Shown here: in pieces, positions 18,114-27,487 of the stretch
Layout: every line of letters starts with the position of its first letter
How positions within the stretch are numbered: the first letter of the stretch is position 1
Assembly (NCBI RefSeq): GCF_000226955.1
Contig: NZ_AGFU01000001.1
Location: 1-64,000 of the forward strand
Length of the DNA stretch: 64,000 nt
DNA from: Sphingomonas elodea ATCC 31461
GTDB lineage: Bacteria > Pseudomonadota > Alphaproteobacteria > Sphingomonadales > Sphingomonadaceae
Direction: 5' to 3'
The notes under the pieces: model-generated
What the model saw: the letters and a program-made list of their open reading frames with translations, nothing else
Told to the model about the DNA's origin: nothing
Databases searched by the model: none
Program-made: the position numbers and the translations under genes

Positions 18114-18114
18114 G

Positions 18115-19689
18115 ATGCAGCGCACCCTCCCCCTCGGCCTGGGCGCCCTTGCCATACTGCTCGCCGGCCAGCCCGCGCTCGCCCAGAAACAGCCCGCCAA
18201 GCCGGTCGCGCGCATGGCGCAGTTGCCCGCCGGCAGCCAGCGCCCGAGCCGCGAAGTGCTGCTCTCGATCGGCGAAGGCGAACTCGTCACCCTGCCCGCC
18301 GCCGCCGCCAATGTCTGGACGTCGAACCCCGGCGTCGCCGATGTCTATGTCGCGAGCAGCCGCCAGATCCACCTCTATGGCAAGGCCTTTGGCGAGGCGA
18401 CGGTGTTCGCAACCAACGCCGCCGGGGCGGTGGTTTATTCCGCCAATGTCCGGGTCAGCCAGAACATCAGCAGCATCGATGCGATGATGAAGGCGGCGAT
18501 GCCGGATTCGGACATCACCGTCACCACCGTCGGCCAGATCGCGGTGCTGAACGGCACGGTCCGCTCGCCGCAGGACAGCGAGCAGGCGCAGCGGCTGGTC
18601 ACCGGTCTGCTCAATCCCGGCGTGAACACCAGCGATGCCAATGCCGCGCTGAAGATCGGCGTGGTCAATCGCCTGCGCACCGCAACCCCGCTGCAGGTGC
18701 AGCTGCAGGTGCGCTTCGCCGAGGTGAGCCGCAGCTTCGTCAAGAACCTGAACGTCAACCTGACCAACCGCGACCATGGCAGCTTCCTGTTCGGCATCAA
18801 CCAGGGCAAGCAGGGATCGATCACCACCTGGACCGGCGACACGCAGGATGCCGCCAGCGGCGCGGTGAAGGGCAACAAAGTCTTCACCTTCCCCAGCCCC
18901 AGCACCGGCAACACGCTGCTCGGCGCGGCGGGCCATTTCCTCGGCACGGACCTGCTCGCCAGTCTCGATTTCGGCGAGACGATCGGCCAGGTCTCCACGC
19001 TCGCCACGCCCAGCCTCACGGCACTTTCAGGAGAAACGGCGAACTTTCTGGCGGGCGGCGAGATCCCGATCCCGATCGCGCAGGCGCTCGGCACGACGAC
19101 GGTGGAATACAAGCAATACGGCGTCAGCCTGGCCTTCACTCCCACCGTGCTGGCCGATGGCCGCATCTCGCTGCACGTCCGGCCGGAAGTGTCGCAGCTG
19201 TCCTCCTCGGGCGCGGTGACCTTGGCCAACACCACCATCCCGGCACTCACCACCCGCCGCAGCGAGACGACGGTGGAACTGGGTTCCGGCGAGAGCATGG
19301 TGATCGGCGGGCTGCTGCAGAACACCCACAACAACTCGATCAGCAAGACGCCCGGCCTGGGCGACATGCCGATCCTCGGCGCGCTGTTCCGCTCGAACGG
19401 CTTCCAGCGCAACGAGACCGAGCTGGTGATCGTCATCACCCCCTATCTCGTCCGCCCGGTCAACGCGAACCAGATCCGCCTGCCGACCGACGGCTACAAG
19501 GCGCCGAGCGACTTCGACCGGATCTTCCTGGGCGAGCTCGCCGGCGGCAAGAGCGGCGCCGAGCGGCCGATGCCGCGCATCGCCCCGCCCAGCGCAGCCC
19601 CCGCCGCCGAAGCGCCCGCGCCGATCACCCCGCCCTCTTCCGGCCGCAAGTCCAGGGGCGCCGCCGCCGCGCCGGGCTTCGGCCTGTGA
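18115..19689 (+). CDS. cpaC: Outer-membrane secretin CpaC/RcpA
   Basis: 524 aa. Signal peptide (GLGALAILLAGQPALAQ), pilus-assembly N-domain (VLLSIGEGELVTLPAAAANVWTSN), a BON-like domain (ITVTTVGQIAVLNGTVRSPQD) and the type II/III secretin domain (EIPIPIAQALGTTTVEYKQY, IHVRPEVSQL-like, ESMVIGGLLQ, LGDMPILGALFRSN). It forms the outer-membrane channel for Flp pili. The last 50 residues are Pro/Ala-rich. Overlaps the possible earliest cpaD start. Confidence 0.95.
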   Translation: MQRTLPLGLGALAILLAGQPALAQKQPAKPVARMAQLPAGSQRPSREVLLSIGEGELVTLPAAAANVWTSNPGVADVYVASSRQIHLYGKAFGEATVFATNAAGAVVYSANVRVSQNISSIDAMMKAAMPDSDITVTTVGQIAVLNGTVRSPQDSEQAQRLVTGLLNPGVNTSDANAALKIGVVNRLRTATPLQVQLQVRFAEVSRSFVKNLNVNLTNRDHGSFLFGINQGKQGSITTWTGDTQDAASGAVKGNKVFTFPSPSTGNTLLGAAGHFLGTDLLASLDFGETIGQVSTLATPSLTALSGETANFLAGGEIPIPIAQALGTTTVEYKQYGVSLAFTPTVLADGRISLHVRPEVSQLSSSGAVTLANTTIPALTTRRSETTVELGSGESMVIGGLLQNTHNNSISKTPGLGDMPILGALFRSNGFQRNETELVIVITPYLVRPVNANQIRLPTDGYKAPSDFDRIFLGELAGGKSGAERPMPRIAPPSAAPAAEAPAPITPPSSGRKSRGAAAAPGFGL

Positions 19690-19712
19690 TGCGCCCGCTG
19701 AGGAGAACCGCG

Positions 19713-20345
19713 ATGTTCCCGCGCCCCGTTCTAGCCATCCTTGCCCCCTCGCTGCTGCTGGCCGGGTGTGCCGGCTATAATGGCGGCCTCGATTCCGTGC
19801 ACCAGCCGGTCGTCAGCCGGCAGGACCTGACGCTGGACCTGCAGGCAGAGAATGGCCGCCTCGCCGCGGGCGAGGGCCAGCGGCTCGCCGACTGGATGGC
19901 GGCCATGGACCTGCGCTACGGCGACCGCATCGCCATCGACGACGGCCTCGACGGCAGCACCGCGCGCACCGATGTGGCGGCCGCCGCCGGGCGCTACGGC
20001 CTGATGCTCGCCGATCGCGCGCCCGCCACCCCCTCACCCCGTGCGGCCGGCACGGTGCGCGTGGTGCTGACCCGCACCACCGCCAGCGTACCGGGCTGCC
20101 CCGATTATTCGCACCCGAGCATGATGACGGCGGACGCCAGCACCAGCTCGAACTTCGGCTGCGCCACCGCCGCCAACCTCGCCGCGATGATCGCCGATCC
20201 GGCGGACCTCGTGCGCGGCGCGCCCGGCGCCCCCCTTTCCGATCCGCAGACCGCGACCAAGGCGGTCGGCGCCTATCGCGCCGCGGTGCCGTCGGGCGGC
20301 GGCGGCCGGACGGTGAAGAGCGAATCCGCCGGGGGGCCGAAGTGA
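19713..20345 (+). CDS. cpaD: CpaD family pilus lipoprotein
   Basis: 210 aa from ATG 19713, chosen because GAGGAG lies 8 bp upstream; a longer frame begins at 19686 (GTG) overlapping cpaC. The lipobox is LLLAGC. The body has the CpaD pattern YGDRIAIDDGLDGS and the conserved ending with GCPDYSHPSMMTADASTSSNFGCATAANLAAMIADPADLV, quoted here in parts: GCPDYS, NFGCATAANLA and ADLVRG. CpaD is an outer-membrane lipoprotein assisting the CpaC secretin. Overlaps the cpaE GTG start by 4 bp. Confidence 0.9.
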   Translation: MFPRPVLAILAPSLLLAGCAGYNGGLDSVHQPVVSRQDLTLDLQAENGRLAAGEGQRLADWMAAMDLRYGDRIAIDDGLDGSTARTDVAAAAGRYGLMLADRAPATPSPRAAGTVRVVLTRTTASVPGCPDYSHPSMMTADASTSSNFGCATAANLAAMIADPADLVRGAPGAPLSDPQTATKAVGAYRAAVPSGGGGRTVKSESAGGPK

Positions 20346-21616
20346 ACGCCCCCTTCCATCCCGCCCGTGCGGCAAGCCGCGAACCCTTCACCGCCTTTGT
20401 CTGCGACGAGGCCACCGCCGAGCTCATGCGCCCGATCGCGGTCGAGCTCGGCTGGTCGCCCGAAAAGGTCAACAAGGGCGGCCTGCGCAACGCGGTACAG
20501 ACACTCGCGGTCTCGGCCAGCCCCAACGTGCTGTTCGTCGACCTTTCCGAATCCGGCGACCCGCTCAACGACATCAATGCGCTCGCCGAGGTGTGCGAAC
20601 CCGGCACGATCGTGCTGACCGCCGGCGCGGTGAACGACGTGCGGCTGTACCGCGACCTGATCGCCAGCGGCATCCAGGACTATCTGCTCAAGCCGATCCA
20701 TCCGGACATGCTGCGCGACGCCTTTCTCCAGGCGCAGACCGCGCTGGCCGCGCCCAAGCAGGTCGAGGCGAGTGTCGGCCATCCGCACTGCACGGTGGCG
20801 GTGATCGGCACGCGCGGCGGCTGCGGCGCGACCAGCATCGCCGCCTCGCTCGCCTGGCTGATCAGCGAGCGGCAGGCACGCACCACCGCCCTGCTCGACC
20901 TCGACGTCCATTTCGGCACCGGCGCGCTGGCGCTCGATCTGGAACCCGGCCGCGGCCTGACCGACGCGATCGAGAATCCCAGCCGCATCGACGGGCTGTT
21001 CATCGAGCGCGCGATGGTCCGCGCCTCGGAACGGCTGGCGGTGCTCTCGGCCGAGGCGCCGATCAACGCGCCGCTGCTCGGCGACGGCGCCGCCTTCTAC
21101 CAGTTGCAGGAGGAGATGCGCGGCGCGTTCGAGTGCACCGTCACCGATCTGCCGCGCCAGATGCTGGTCCATCACCCGCACCTGATCGCCGACGTGCAGG
21201 TGGCGGTGCTGGCCACCGAACTGACGCTGGCTGCCGCGCGCGACGCGATCCGCATCCTCAGCTGGTTCAAGTCCAATGCGCCGCAGACCCAGGTCTTCAT
21301 CGTCGCCAACAAGGTGCCGCAACCGGCGCTGCTGGAAATCAGCCGCAAGGATTTCGAGGGCTCGATCGAGCGCCAGGTCGATTTCGTCGTGCCGTTCGAA
21401 CCGAAGATTGCCAGCCAGGCCGCCAAGCTCGGCAAGACCATGGCGGAAGTAGGCCGCACTCAGCGCAGTCTGGCGCCGCTGGGCGAGCTGGCGCGCCTTG
21501 TCCTCGAGATCACCGATGCGGGCGAGGACGGCGCCGCCAAGGCGACCGCCAAGGGCGGATCGCTGCTCAGCAAGCTCGGCGACCTCAAGGCGCTGATGGC
21601 GAGCAAGAAGAAATAG
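20342..21616 (+). CDS. cpaE: CpaE/TadZ pilus localisation ATPase
   Basis: 424 aa from GTG 20342. The N-terminal receiver-like domain (VLFVDLSESGDPL, GIQDYLLKPIHPDML) is followed by a MinD/ParA-type ATPase domain with a deviant Walker A (GTRGGCGATSIAASLAW) in which the usual lysine is absent, as is common in CpaE. LLDLDVHFGTGALAL and TDLPRQ fit the later nucleotide motifs. It places the Tad machinery at the pole in Caulobacter. The gene that follows is tadB, not the usual cpaF. Confidence 0.92.
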   Translation: MNAPFHPARAASREPFTAFVCDEATAELMRPIAVELGWSPEKVNKGGLRNAVQTLAVSASPNVLFVDLSESGDPLNDINALAEVCEPGTIVLTAGAVNDVRLYRDLIASGIQDYLLKPIHPDMLRDAFLQAQTALAAPKQVEASVGHPHCTVAVIGTRGGCGATSIAASLAWLISERQARTTALLDLDVHFGTGALALDLEPGRGLTDAIENPSRIDGLFIERAMVRASERLAVLSAEAPINAPLLGDGAAFYQLQEEMRGAFECTVTDLPRQMLVHHPHLIADVQVAVLATELTLAAARDAIRILSWFKSNAPQTQVFIVANKVPQPALLEISRKDFEGSIERQVDFVVPFEPKIASQAAKLGKTMAEVGRTQRSLAPLGELARLVLEITDAGEDGAAKATAKGGSLLSKLGDLKALMASKKK

Positions 21617-21623
21617 ACCGGCG

Positions 21624-22604
21624 ATGGCACTGCTGCCGCTCCTGATGGTGGGCCTGGGCGCCGCGGCGGTACTCGGGCTGTTGTGGCTGGCGCTGTCCGG
21701 CCCGTCCGCGCAGCGGGCCAGCGCGCGGCGGCTCACCTCGCTGCGCGACCGCCATCTGGTGAGCGCGACCGGCTCGAACGCGATGGAAGCACAGCTCCGC
21801 CGCATCTCGACCACCCCGGCAAGCGGCCTCGAACTGACGCTCACGCGGCTGCTGCCCAACCGGGAACAACTGGAAAAGCGGCTGGCGATGACCGGCAAGA
21901 GCTGGACGCTCGGCCAATACGGCCTCGCCACGCTGGGCGTCGGCGTGGTCGTCGCGGGGCTGCTGCTGGTCGAGGGCACGCCGGTGCTGCTCGCCCTGGT
22001 GTTCGGTGCCTTTCTCGGGCTCGGCCTCCCGCACCTTGTGGTGAGCCAGTTTATCAAGCGCCGAATCGCCAGGTTCACCGCCGCGTTTCCGGACGCGATC
22101 GACCTGCTGGTCCGCGGACTGCGCTCGGGCCTTCCCGTCACCGAGACGATGGGGGTGGTAGGCCAGGAGGTCGACGGCCCCGTGGGCGAGGAATTCCGCG
22201 CGATCATCGACAAGATGAAAATCGGCCGTACGCTGGATGCGGCGCTGCAGGAAACCGCCGATCGGCTGGGCACACCGGAATTCCAGTTCTTCACCATCAC
22301 CATCGCGATCCAGCGCGAGACCGGCGGCAACCTCGCCGAGACGCTGAACAATCTGTCCGACGTACTGCGCAAGCGCGCGCAGATGAAGCTCAAGATCAAG
22401 GCGATGTCGTCGGAGAGCAAGGCATCAGCGCTGATCGTCGGCTCGCTGCCGTTCATCGTCTTCGGCCTCGTCTGGTTCATCAACAACACCTACATGATGC
22501 ATTTCTTCACCGATCAGCGGCTGATCGTCGCCGGCGGCGGCGGGCTCGTGTGGATGGCCATCGGCGCCTTCATCATGGCCAAGATGGTCAATTTCGAGAT
22601 CTGA
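21624..22604 (+). CDS. tadB: Type II secretion F-domain protein TadB
   Basis: 326 aa. N-terminal helix (LLMVGLGAAAVLGLLWLAL), central helices, the T2SSF domain (AFPDAIDLLVRGLRSGLPV, GRTLDAALQETADRLGTPEFQ, IAIQRETGGNLAETLNNLS) and two C-terminal helices. It is an inner-membrane platform protein of the Flp pilus motor, normally working with the ATPase CpaF, which is not encoded here. 7 bp after cpaE and 5 bp before tadC. Confidence 0.93.
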   Translation: MALLPLLMVGLGAAAVLGLLWLALSGPSAQRASARRLTSLRDRHLVSATGSNAMEAQLRRISTTPASGLELTLTRLLPNREQLEKRLAMTGKSWTLGQYGLATLGVGVVVAGLLLVEGTPVLLALVFGAFLGLGLPHLVVSQFIKRRIARFTAAFPDAIDLLVRGLRSGLPVTETMGVVGQEVDGPVGEEFRAIIDKMKIGRTLDAALQETADRLGTPEFQFFTITIAIQRETGGNLAETLNNLSDVLRKRAQMKLKIKAMSSESKASALIVGSLPFIVFGLVWFINNTYMMHFFTDQRLIVAGGGGLVWMAIGAFIMAKMVNFEI

Positions 22605-22609
22605 CGGCG

Positions 22610-23599
22610 ATGGAACCCACCGGCCCCACCCTGCTCGGCATCGACGTCACCTGGGCGGCGACCATCCTCTCGGCCATCGCCGCCTTCTCGGTGCTGGTCG
22701 CCATCTATGCCGCCACCACCGTGCGCAGTCCGATGTCGCGCCGGGTGAAGGCGCTCAACGAGCGGCGCGAGGAACTCAAGGCCGGCATCGCGGCGACGCC
22801 CTCCAAGCGCCGGGTCAAGCTGGTCCAGCGCAGCGACACCACCGATCGTATCCGCAACCTGCTGTCGTCGCTCAAGGTGCTGCAGGACGAGCAGCTGACG
22901 GTCGCCCAGCTGAAGCTCCTCCGCGCCGGCATCCGGCGCCGCGAATGGGCGGTGGGGGTGATCTTCGGCCGGCTGATGCTGCCGATCCTGATCGGCGGGC
23001 CGATGCTCTACTTCGTCTACGGCACCGACGACTTCGCCGACTGGTCGCCGCTCAAGGCCTATGGCCTGGTCGCGGGCAGCTTCCTCCTCGCCTACAAGGC
23101 GCCCGACCTCTACCTCAAGAACCGCATCCAGAAGCGAACCGACGCGATCCGCAAGGGCCTGCCCGACGCGCTCGACCTGCTGGTGATCTGCGCCGAGGCG
23201 GGCCTGACGGTGGACGCCGCCTTCGGCCGCGTCGCCAAGGAGCTGGGGCGCGCCTATCCGGAGCTGGGCGAGGAATTTTCCCTGACCGCCATCGAGCTCG
23301 GCTTCCTCACCGACCGACGCGCCGCCTTCGAAAATCTGGCGATGCGGATCGACCTGGAGGCGATCCGCGGCGTGGTGACCACCATGATCCAAACGGAGAA
23401 ATACGGCACCCCCCTCGCCTCGGCACTCCGCGTGCTGTCGGCCGAGTTTCGCAATGAACGCATGATGCGGGCGGAAGAAAAGGCCGCCCGTCTGCCGGCG
23501 ATCATGACGGTGCCGCTGATCCTCTTCATCCTGCCGGTATTGTTCATCGTCATCCTGGGCCCGGCGGCCTGCTCGATCAACGATGCACTGATGCATTGA
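22610..23599 (+). CDS. tadC: Type II secretion F-domain protein TadC
   Basis: 329 aa from ATG 22610 (MEPTGPTLLGIDVTWAATIL). T2SSF domain GLPDALDLLVICAEAGLTVDAAF, ELGFLTDRRAAFENLAMRID and TMIQTEKYGTPLASALRVLS; hydrophobic C-terminus AIMTVPLILFILPVLFIVIL. Partner of TadB in the inner-membrane platform. The end of the gene contains a repeated GATGCACTGATGCATTGATG-type stretch across the stop codon (23580-23609), a minor local repeat. Confidence 0.93.
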   Translation: MEPTGPTLLGIDVTWAATILSAIAAFSVLVAIYAATTVRSPMSRRVKALNERREELKAGIAATPSKRRVKLVQRSDTTDRIRNLLSSLKVLQDEQLTVAQLKLLRAGIRRREWAVGVIFGRLMLPILIGGPMLYFVYGTDDFADWSPLKAYGLVAGSFLLAYKAPDLYLKNRIQKRTDAIRKGLPDALDLLVICAEAGLTVDAAFGRVAKELGRAYPELGEEFSLTAIELGFLTDRRAAFENLAMRIDLEAIRGVVTTMIQTEKYGTPLASALRVLSAEFRNERMMRAEEKAARLPAIMTVPLILFILPVLFIVILGPAACSINDALMH

Positions 23600-23666
23600 T
23601 GCATTGATTCTGCCGGAACCTACACCGGACTAACAGGTTGTGGGCGGGACGCCTGGAGCCCGACCC

Positions 23667-24212
23667 ATGAATGACTTGCCCTACACTACACCGCTGCAAT
23701 TCATCGGGCTCGCGCTCGCGCTGATTGCGGGGCTGCTGCTGGGGCTGGCCAGCAATCGCAGCGGCCGCCGCTGGCGGGAACGCTACGAGGCCGAGCGCGA
23801 CGCGCATCAGGCGCTGAGCGAGGAACTCGCCGCCGCCAACACCCGCATCCGCGACCTGGAAGCAGCCAATTCGCGGCTCGAGCGCAGCCTTGCCGATCGC
23901 CGCCCCGCGCCCGTCGCCGATCCGGCGCCGAACAAGCGCGATTCGGCGATCCGCAGCTGGTTCTATGGCGGCACCGATGTGCTCGCCCGCATCCGCGGGA
24001 TCGACGAGCATCGCGAGCGCCAGCTCAACCAGCTGGGCATCCAGCATTTCCGCGACATCGAGAATCTGCCCCGCGAAGACGAGCTGCCGCTGGAAGAGCG
24101 ACTCGGGCTGGCACGCGGCACGATCGTGGACGAAAACTGGCGCGAACAGGCAGCCCTGCTCCGCGCCGGTCACACTGACGAGCATGCCCGGCGGTTCGGC
24201 CACCACGCCTGA
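23667..24212 (+). CDS. Membrane-anchored coiled-coil protein with helix-hairpin-helix-like segment
   Basis: 181 aa from ATG 23667 (MNDLPYTTPLQFIGLALAL). One N-terminal transmembrane helix (residues about 9-28), a coiled coil (RYEAERDAHQALSEELAAANTRIRDLEAANSRLERSL), a Pro-rich hinge, and a C-terminal segment DVLARIRGIDEHRERQLNQLGIQ, FRDIENLP that resembles the helix-hairpin-helix (H3TH) at the end of LapA/RplU-type proteins. Same strand as and 67 bp after tadC, ended by a strong terminator, so it could be the last gene of the tad transcript. Function unknown. Quoted motif segments are contiguous parts only. Confidence 0.65.
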   Translation: MNDLPYTTPLQFIGLALALIAGLLLGLASNRSGRRWRERYEAERDAHQALSEELAAANTRIRDLEAANSRLERSLADRRPAPVADPAPNKRDSAIRSWFYGGTDVLARIRGIDEHRERQLNQLGIQHFRDIENLPREDELPLEERLGLARGTIVDENWREQAALLRAGHTDEHARRFGHHA

Positions 24213-24240
24213 CACGATAGGAAAAATTTAATCCGATAGG

Positions 24241-24267
24241 GCCCGGGCATCATGCCCGGGCTCTTTT
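24241..24267 (+). terminator. Intrinsic terminator after the tad cluster
   Basis: A perfect 9-bp stem, GCCCGGGCA and TGCCCGGGC around TCA, is followed by TCTTTT. It closes the transcript containing tadB, tadC and the coiled-coil gene. Confidence 0.85.
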
Positions 24268-24588
24268 GCGTGTGCGAAATGCGCCACGTGATTTCGCTTA
24301 CGAAATCTTAAATTCATATACGATATCATTAGTATTTTCAGTACCTTGCCTGAGTTTCTGAAACTCGGCCTCCCGCCCCACTCGCGCGGCGAAATTTGCC
24401 CTCATCGGCCGCTGGATAGTCCGACAAGTTACATAATCACGTCTTGAATAGGTCATAGGTTTGTCTCCAACTGGCTTGACAATTGGTCAGGCCTCTATGA
24501 CTGTCGCGGCCGTACCGGGCGTTAGTTCCGGACGCACAAAACAGCGCACCACAAGCAGGGTACGCCAATTACTTCGAGGGGTGGTTAG
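24268..24588. promoter_or_regulatory. Upstream region of the large TonB receptor
   Basis: An AT-richer stretch (24296-24340) stands out from the GC-rich surroundings and probably holds promoter elements, though no clear -35/-10 pair could be fixed. Two small dyads are visible: GAGTTT-CTG-AAACTC (24352-24366) and TTGACAATTGGTCAG (24475-24490), the latter an operator candidate. GAGGGG precedes the ATG at 24589. No gene seen in the stretch. Confidence 0.4.
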
Positions 24589-27315
24589 ATGCCGTTTCAC
24601 ACACATGTCGGGGCGCGCCGCGCCCGTTCCGGTCGCAAGTTGGTATTGCTCTCCGCAGGCTGCGTAGCCGCGCTCGCACTCGCTGGTCCGGCCTTCGCCC
24701 AGACCAGCGATGGCACCGCCGCCGCACCCGCGCAGGACGAACAGGGCGGCGAGATCGTCGTCACCGGCTTCCGCTCCAGCCTCGCCTCGGCGCTCGACGC
24801 CAAGCGCAAGGACATCCGCATCACCGACGGCATCTCCGCCGAGGATATCGGCAAGTTCCCCGCCCAGAACATTACCGAGGCGATCCAGCGCATCGCCGGC
24901 GTCCAGATGTCGAACATCAACGGCCGTGGCTCGACGATCAGCATCCGTGGCCTGGGCGCGCAGTACGCCCGCACGACGATCAACGGCCAGACCTTCGCCA
25001 GCGCCGATTTCAAAGACGGCTTCCGCTACGATATCATCCAGACCGACCTGGCCAGTGCGATCCAGGTGGTCAAGTCGCCGACGGCGGACATGGACACCGG
25101 CGGCCTGTCGGGCACCGTCAACATCGATACGGTCAAGCCACTTGCCTATAAGGGCCCGCGCTTCATCGTCGGGGTGAAGGGCTACAACTCCGACTATCGC
25201 GGCAAGGAAGTGACGCCAAAGGTCAGCGGCGCCTATATCGACAGCTTCGCCGGCGGCACGCTCGGCGTAATGGCGAACGTCAGCTTCCAGAAGCTGAAGG
25301 ATCGCGGCGACTATGTCTTCATCAAGAATTGGTACAATGCCGGGGTCATCGATCCCGAGGTGCGCGTCCCGGGCAACCTGCGCTATCGCCGCATCGACCG
25401 CGATACCGAGCAGCTGATGGCCAGCGGCGCGATCCAGTGGAAGCCGAGCGAGAATTTCGAGGCGCTACTCCAGGGCGAATATTCGCGCGATCACACCCGC
25501 TACACCACCCGCCAGTTCGTCTTCGGTCGCTGGGCGGCGAGCGCGGTCAAGGTGAACGGCAAGGCCAACGGCATCGCCAACAACATCACCATCAGCAACT
25601 TCAACGTCGACAACAACACCCAGCCCGAACTGCGCAACCTGAAGACGCAGGCCTATACCGGCACGATCAACTGGCAGCCGGGCGATACCTGGAAGGTCCA
25701 CGCCGTCGCCCACTACACCAAGGGCAATGCGGCGCTCTACGAGTGGGCCTCGATCGACGAAGTGAGGTTCGCGCAGGGCGGCACGCTCGACATCTCGAAC
25801 CCGCAGAACATCAAGTGGACCACCCAGAGCCTCACCGACGGTTCGGTGTGGAACAACGCCAACCGCACCTGGTTCGCGTTCGTCGACGGCGCGACGCACA
25901 TCCAGACCGCCAAGGACAAGGCCGCGCAGGTCGACGTGACCAAGGAGCTCGGCTGGAACGGCATCCAGTCGCTGGTGGTCGGCGCCAAATACCATCATGA
26001 GAGCTTCTCGACCCGCGCCTTTCGCCACGATCGCGACGGCGACGTCAGCGATCCGGCGAAGTTCCCCGAGTTCAACTTCATCCCGGATCTCGGCACCACC
26101 GGCCAGCTGGTCAGCAACTTCCTCGACGGCGCGATGTCGATCCCGCATTCGTTCCTGTCGACCAACGCCGCCGAGTGGCAGCGCGTGCTGGCCTCGAAGG
26201 GCATCACCGTGCCGGACGTGCCGGACTGGCCCAGCACCTATCGCGTCGACCGCTACATCCCGTCGGTCTATGCGATGGCCAATGTCGACACCAATGTCGG
26301 CGGCATGGCGCTGCGCGGCAATCTGGGCGTGCGCTACGAGCACACCCACCAGAACGTCACCGCCAGCCTGACCGACGGCACCGGCAGCGAATCCGCGCTG
26401 CTCGGCCTGCAGCACATCGTCCAGGATTACGGCAACGTCCTGCCGAGCGCGAGCTTCGCCCTCGACCTGACGCCCAAGCTGGTCGCCCGCTTCGCCGCCG
26501 CCAAGGTGCTGGTGCGCCCGCTGCTCAACAGCCAGACGCAGATGGCGGACACCATCAGCACCGGCATCTCGCAGCAGAAGCGCCCCTTCACCAGCGTCTC
26601 GGCGGGTGAATCGCGCCTCAAGCCGCTGACCGCGAACCAGCTCGACCTCAGCCTGGAATTCTACCATGGCCGCGGCAACTCGGTGAGCATCGCCGGCTTC
26701 TACAAGGCGGTGAAGAACGGCACCTTCACCCAGTTCTACTGCCCCAGCTCGTATAACGGCGTGGCGCTGAACGGCGTGGTGACGGACTGCCAGTCGGCGG
26801 ACCTGAAGAGCGACTACAGCTTCAGCCGCGTGCTCAACGACAACCGCACCATCCACATCAAGGGTGTCGAGTTCGCCGCTTCGGAGAATTTCGACGCGAT
26901 CCTGCCGGTCAAGGGCTTCGGCGCCACCGGCAACATCACCCTGGTGGATACCAATGCCAGCGCGCTGGGCACCGGCTTCAACCTGCGCGACCTGTCCAAG
27001 TTCACCGCCAACATCACGCCCTATTGGGAAAACGAGATGTTCAGCGTGCGTTTCTCGGTAAACCATCGCAGCTCGTACAAGCAGGATGCGGCGAGCAGCT
27101 TCTTCGTGAACGGCGGCGAGACCCATGTCGTGCGCGCCCGCACCCAGATGGACCTGGCGCTGGGCGTCACGCCGAACCAGTGGCTGGGCTTCACGGGTGG
27201 CGTGATCAACCTGAACAACACCCACGAAGACGCCTATCAGACCACCGCCGACACCTTCCAGATGGCCAGCCGCACCGGTCGCACCTTCTACCTGTCGGCA
27301 ACTGCGAAGTTCTGA
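24589..27315 (+). CDS. TonB-dependent receptor (large, substrate-type)
   Basis: 908 aa. Signal peptide (KLVLLSAGCVAALALAGPAFAQ), TonB-box-like EIVVTGFRSSLASAL, plug domain (EDIGKFPAQNITEAIQRIAG, RGSTISIRGLGAQYARTTIN), many aromatic-rich beta strands and a C-terminal aromatic residue (YLSATAKF). The GFRSSLASALDAKR...DGISAEDIGKFP opening is typical of the carbohydrate/nutrient-uptake TonB receptors abundant in Caulobacterales and Sphingomonadales, not siderophore receptors. The next gene encodes a nucleoside-hydrolase-like exported protein, hinting at a nucleoside or riboside substrate; this is inference. An intrinsic terminator follows the gene. Confidence 0.93.
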   Translation: MPFHTHVGARRARSGRKLVLLSAGCVAALALAGPAFAQTSDGTAAAPAQDEQGGEIVVTGFRSSLASALDAKRKDIRITDGISAEDIGKFPAQNITEAIQRIAGVQMSNINGRGSTISIRGLGAQYARTTINGQTFASADFKDGFRYDIIQTDLASAIQVVKSPTADMDTGGLSGTVNIDTVKPLAYKGPRFIVGVKGYNSDYRGKEVTPKVSGAYIDSFAGGTLGVMANVSFQKLKDRGDYVFIKNWYNAGVIDPEVRVPGNLRYRRIDRDTEQLMASGAIQWKPSENFEALLQGEYSRDHTRYTTRQFVFGRWAASAVKVNGKANGIANNITISNFNVDNNTQPELRNLKTQAYTGTINWQPGDTWKVHAVAHYTKGNAALYEWASIDEVRFAQGGTLDISNPQNIKWTTQSLTDGSVWNNANRTWFAFVDGATHIQTAKDKAAQVDVTKELGWNGIQSLVVGAKYHHESFSTRAFRHDRDGDVSDPAKFPEFNFIPDLGTTGQLVSNFLDGAMSIPHSFLSTNAAEWQRVLASKGITVPDVPDWPSTYRVDRYIPSVYAMANVDTNVGGMALRGNLGVRYEHTHQNVTASLTDGTGSESALLGLQHIVQDYGNVLPSASFALDLTPKLVARFAAAKVLVRPLLNSQTQMADTISTGISQQKRPFTSVSAGESRLKPLTANQLDLSLEFYHGRGNSVSIAGFYKAVKNGTFTQFYCPSSYNGVALNGVVTDCQSADLKSDYSFSRVLNDNRTIHIKGVEFAASENFDAILPVKGFGATGNITLVDTNASALGTGFNLRDLSKFTANITPYWENEMFSVRFSVNHRSSYKQDAASSFFVNGGETHVVRARTQMDLALGVTPNQWLGFTGGVINLNNTHEDAYQTTADTFQMASRTGRTFYLSATAKF

Positions 27316-27341
27316 TCGACGGACACCGGGTTATCCCCGGG

Positions 27342-27374
27342 AACGCCCCTCTTCCGCAAGGAAGGGGGGCGTTT
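27342..27374 (+). terminator. Intrinsic terminator after the TonB receptor
   Basis: AACGCCCCTCTTCC pairs with GGAAGGGGGGCGTT around GCAA (one G-T wobble), followed by a short T-rich run TTTCTCGTT. Confidence 0.75.
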
Positions 27375-27487
27375 CTCGTTCGGGGCTCCGGCGCCGCGGC
27401 TGGACCGAAAAGCACGGTGGACGCATGGTGGCACCAGACGAAGCGCGCGCTGCGTGGCGCCGCCGGATGCCATGGATGGGGATGCTC

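Noticed and set aside
20816-20870. CpaE Walker A lysine loss as a novelty
   Set aside because: Deviant Walker A motifs are usual in CpaE/TadZ proteins, unlike the SpsE case.
20273-22489. Long minus-strand frame opposite cpaE/tadB
   Set aside because: Antisense shadow; the conserved genes are on the + strand.
24475-24510. A -35 TTGACA with a -10-like TATGAC upstream of the TonB receptor
   Set aside because: The spacing is about 14 bp, too short for a standard promoter; kept only as a dyad candidate.
25465-27225. Long minus-strand frame opposite the large TonB receptor
   Set aside because: Antisense shadow with repetitive His/Arg/Gly composition.
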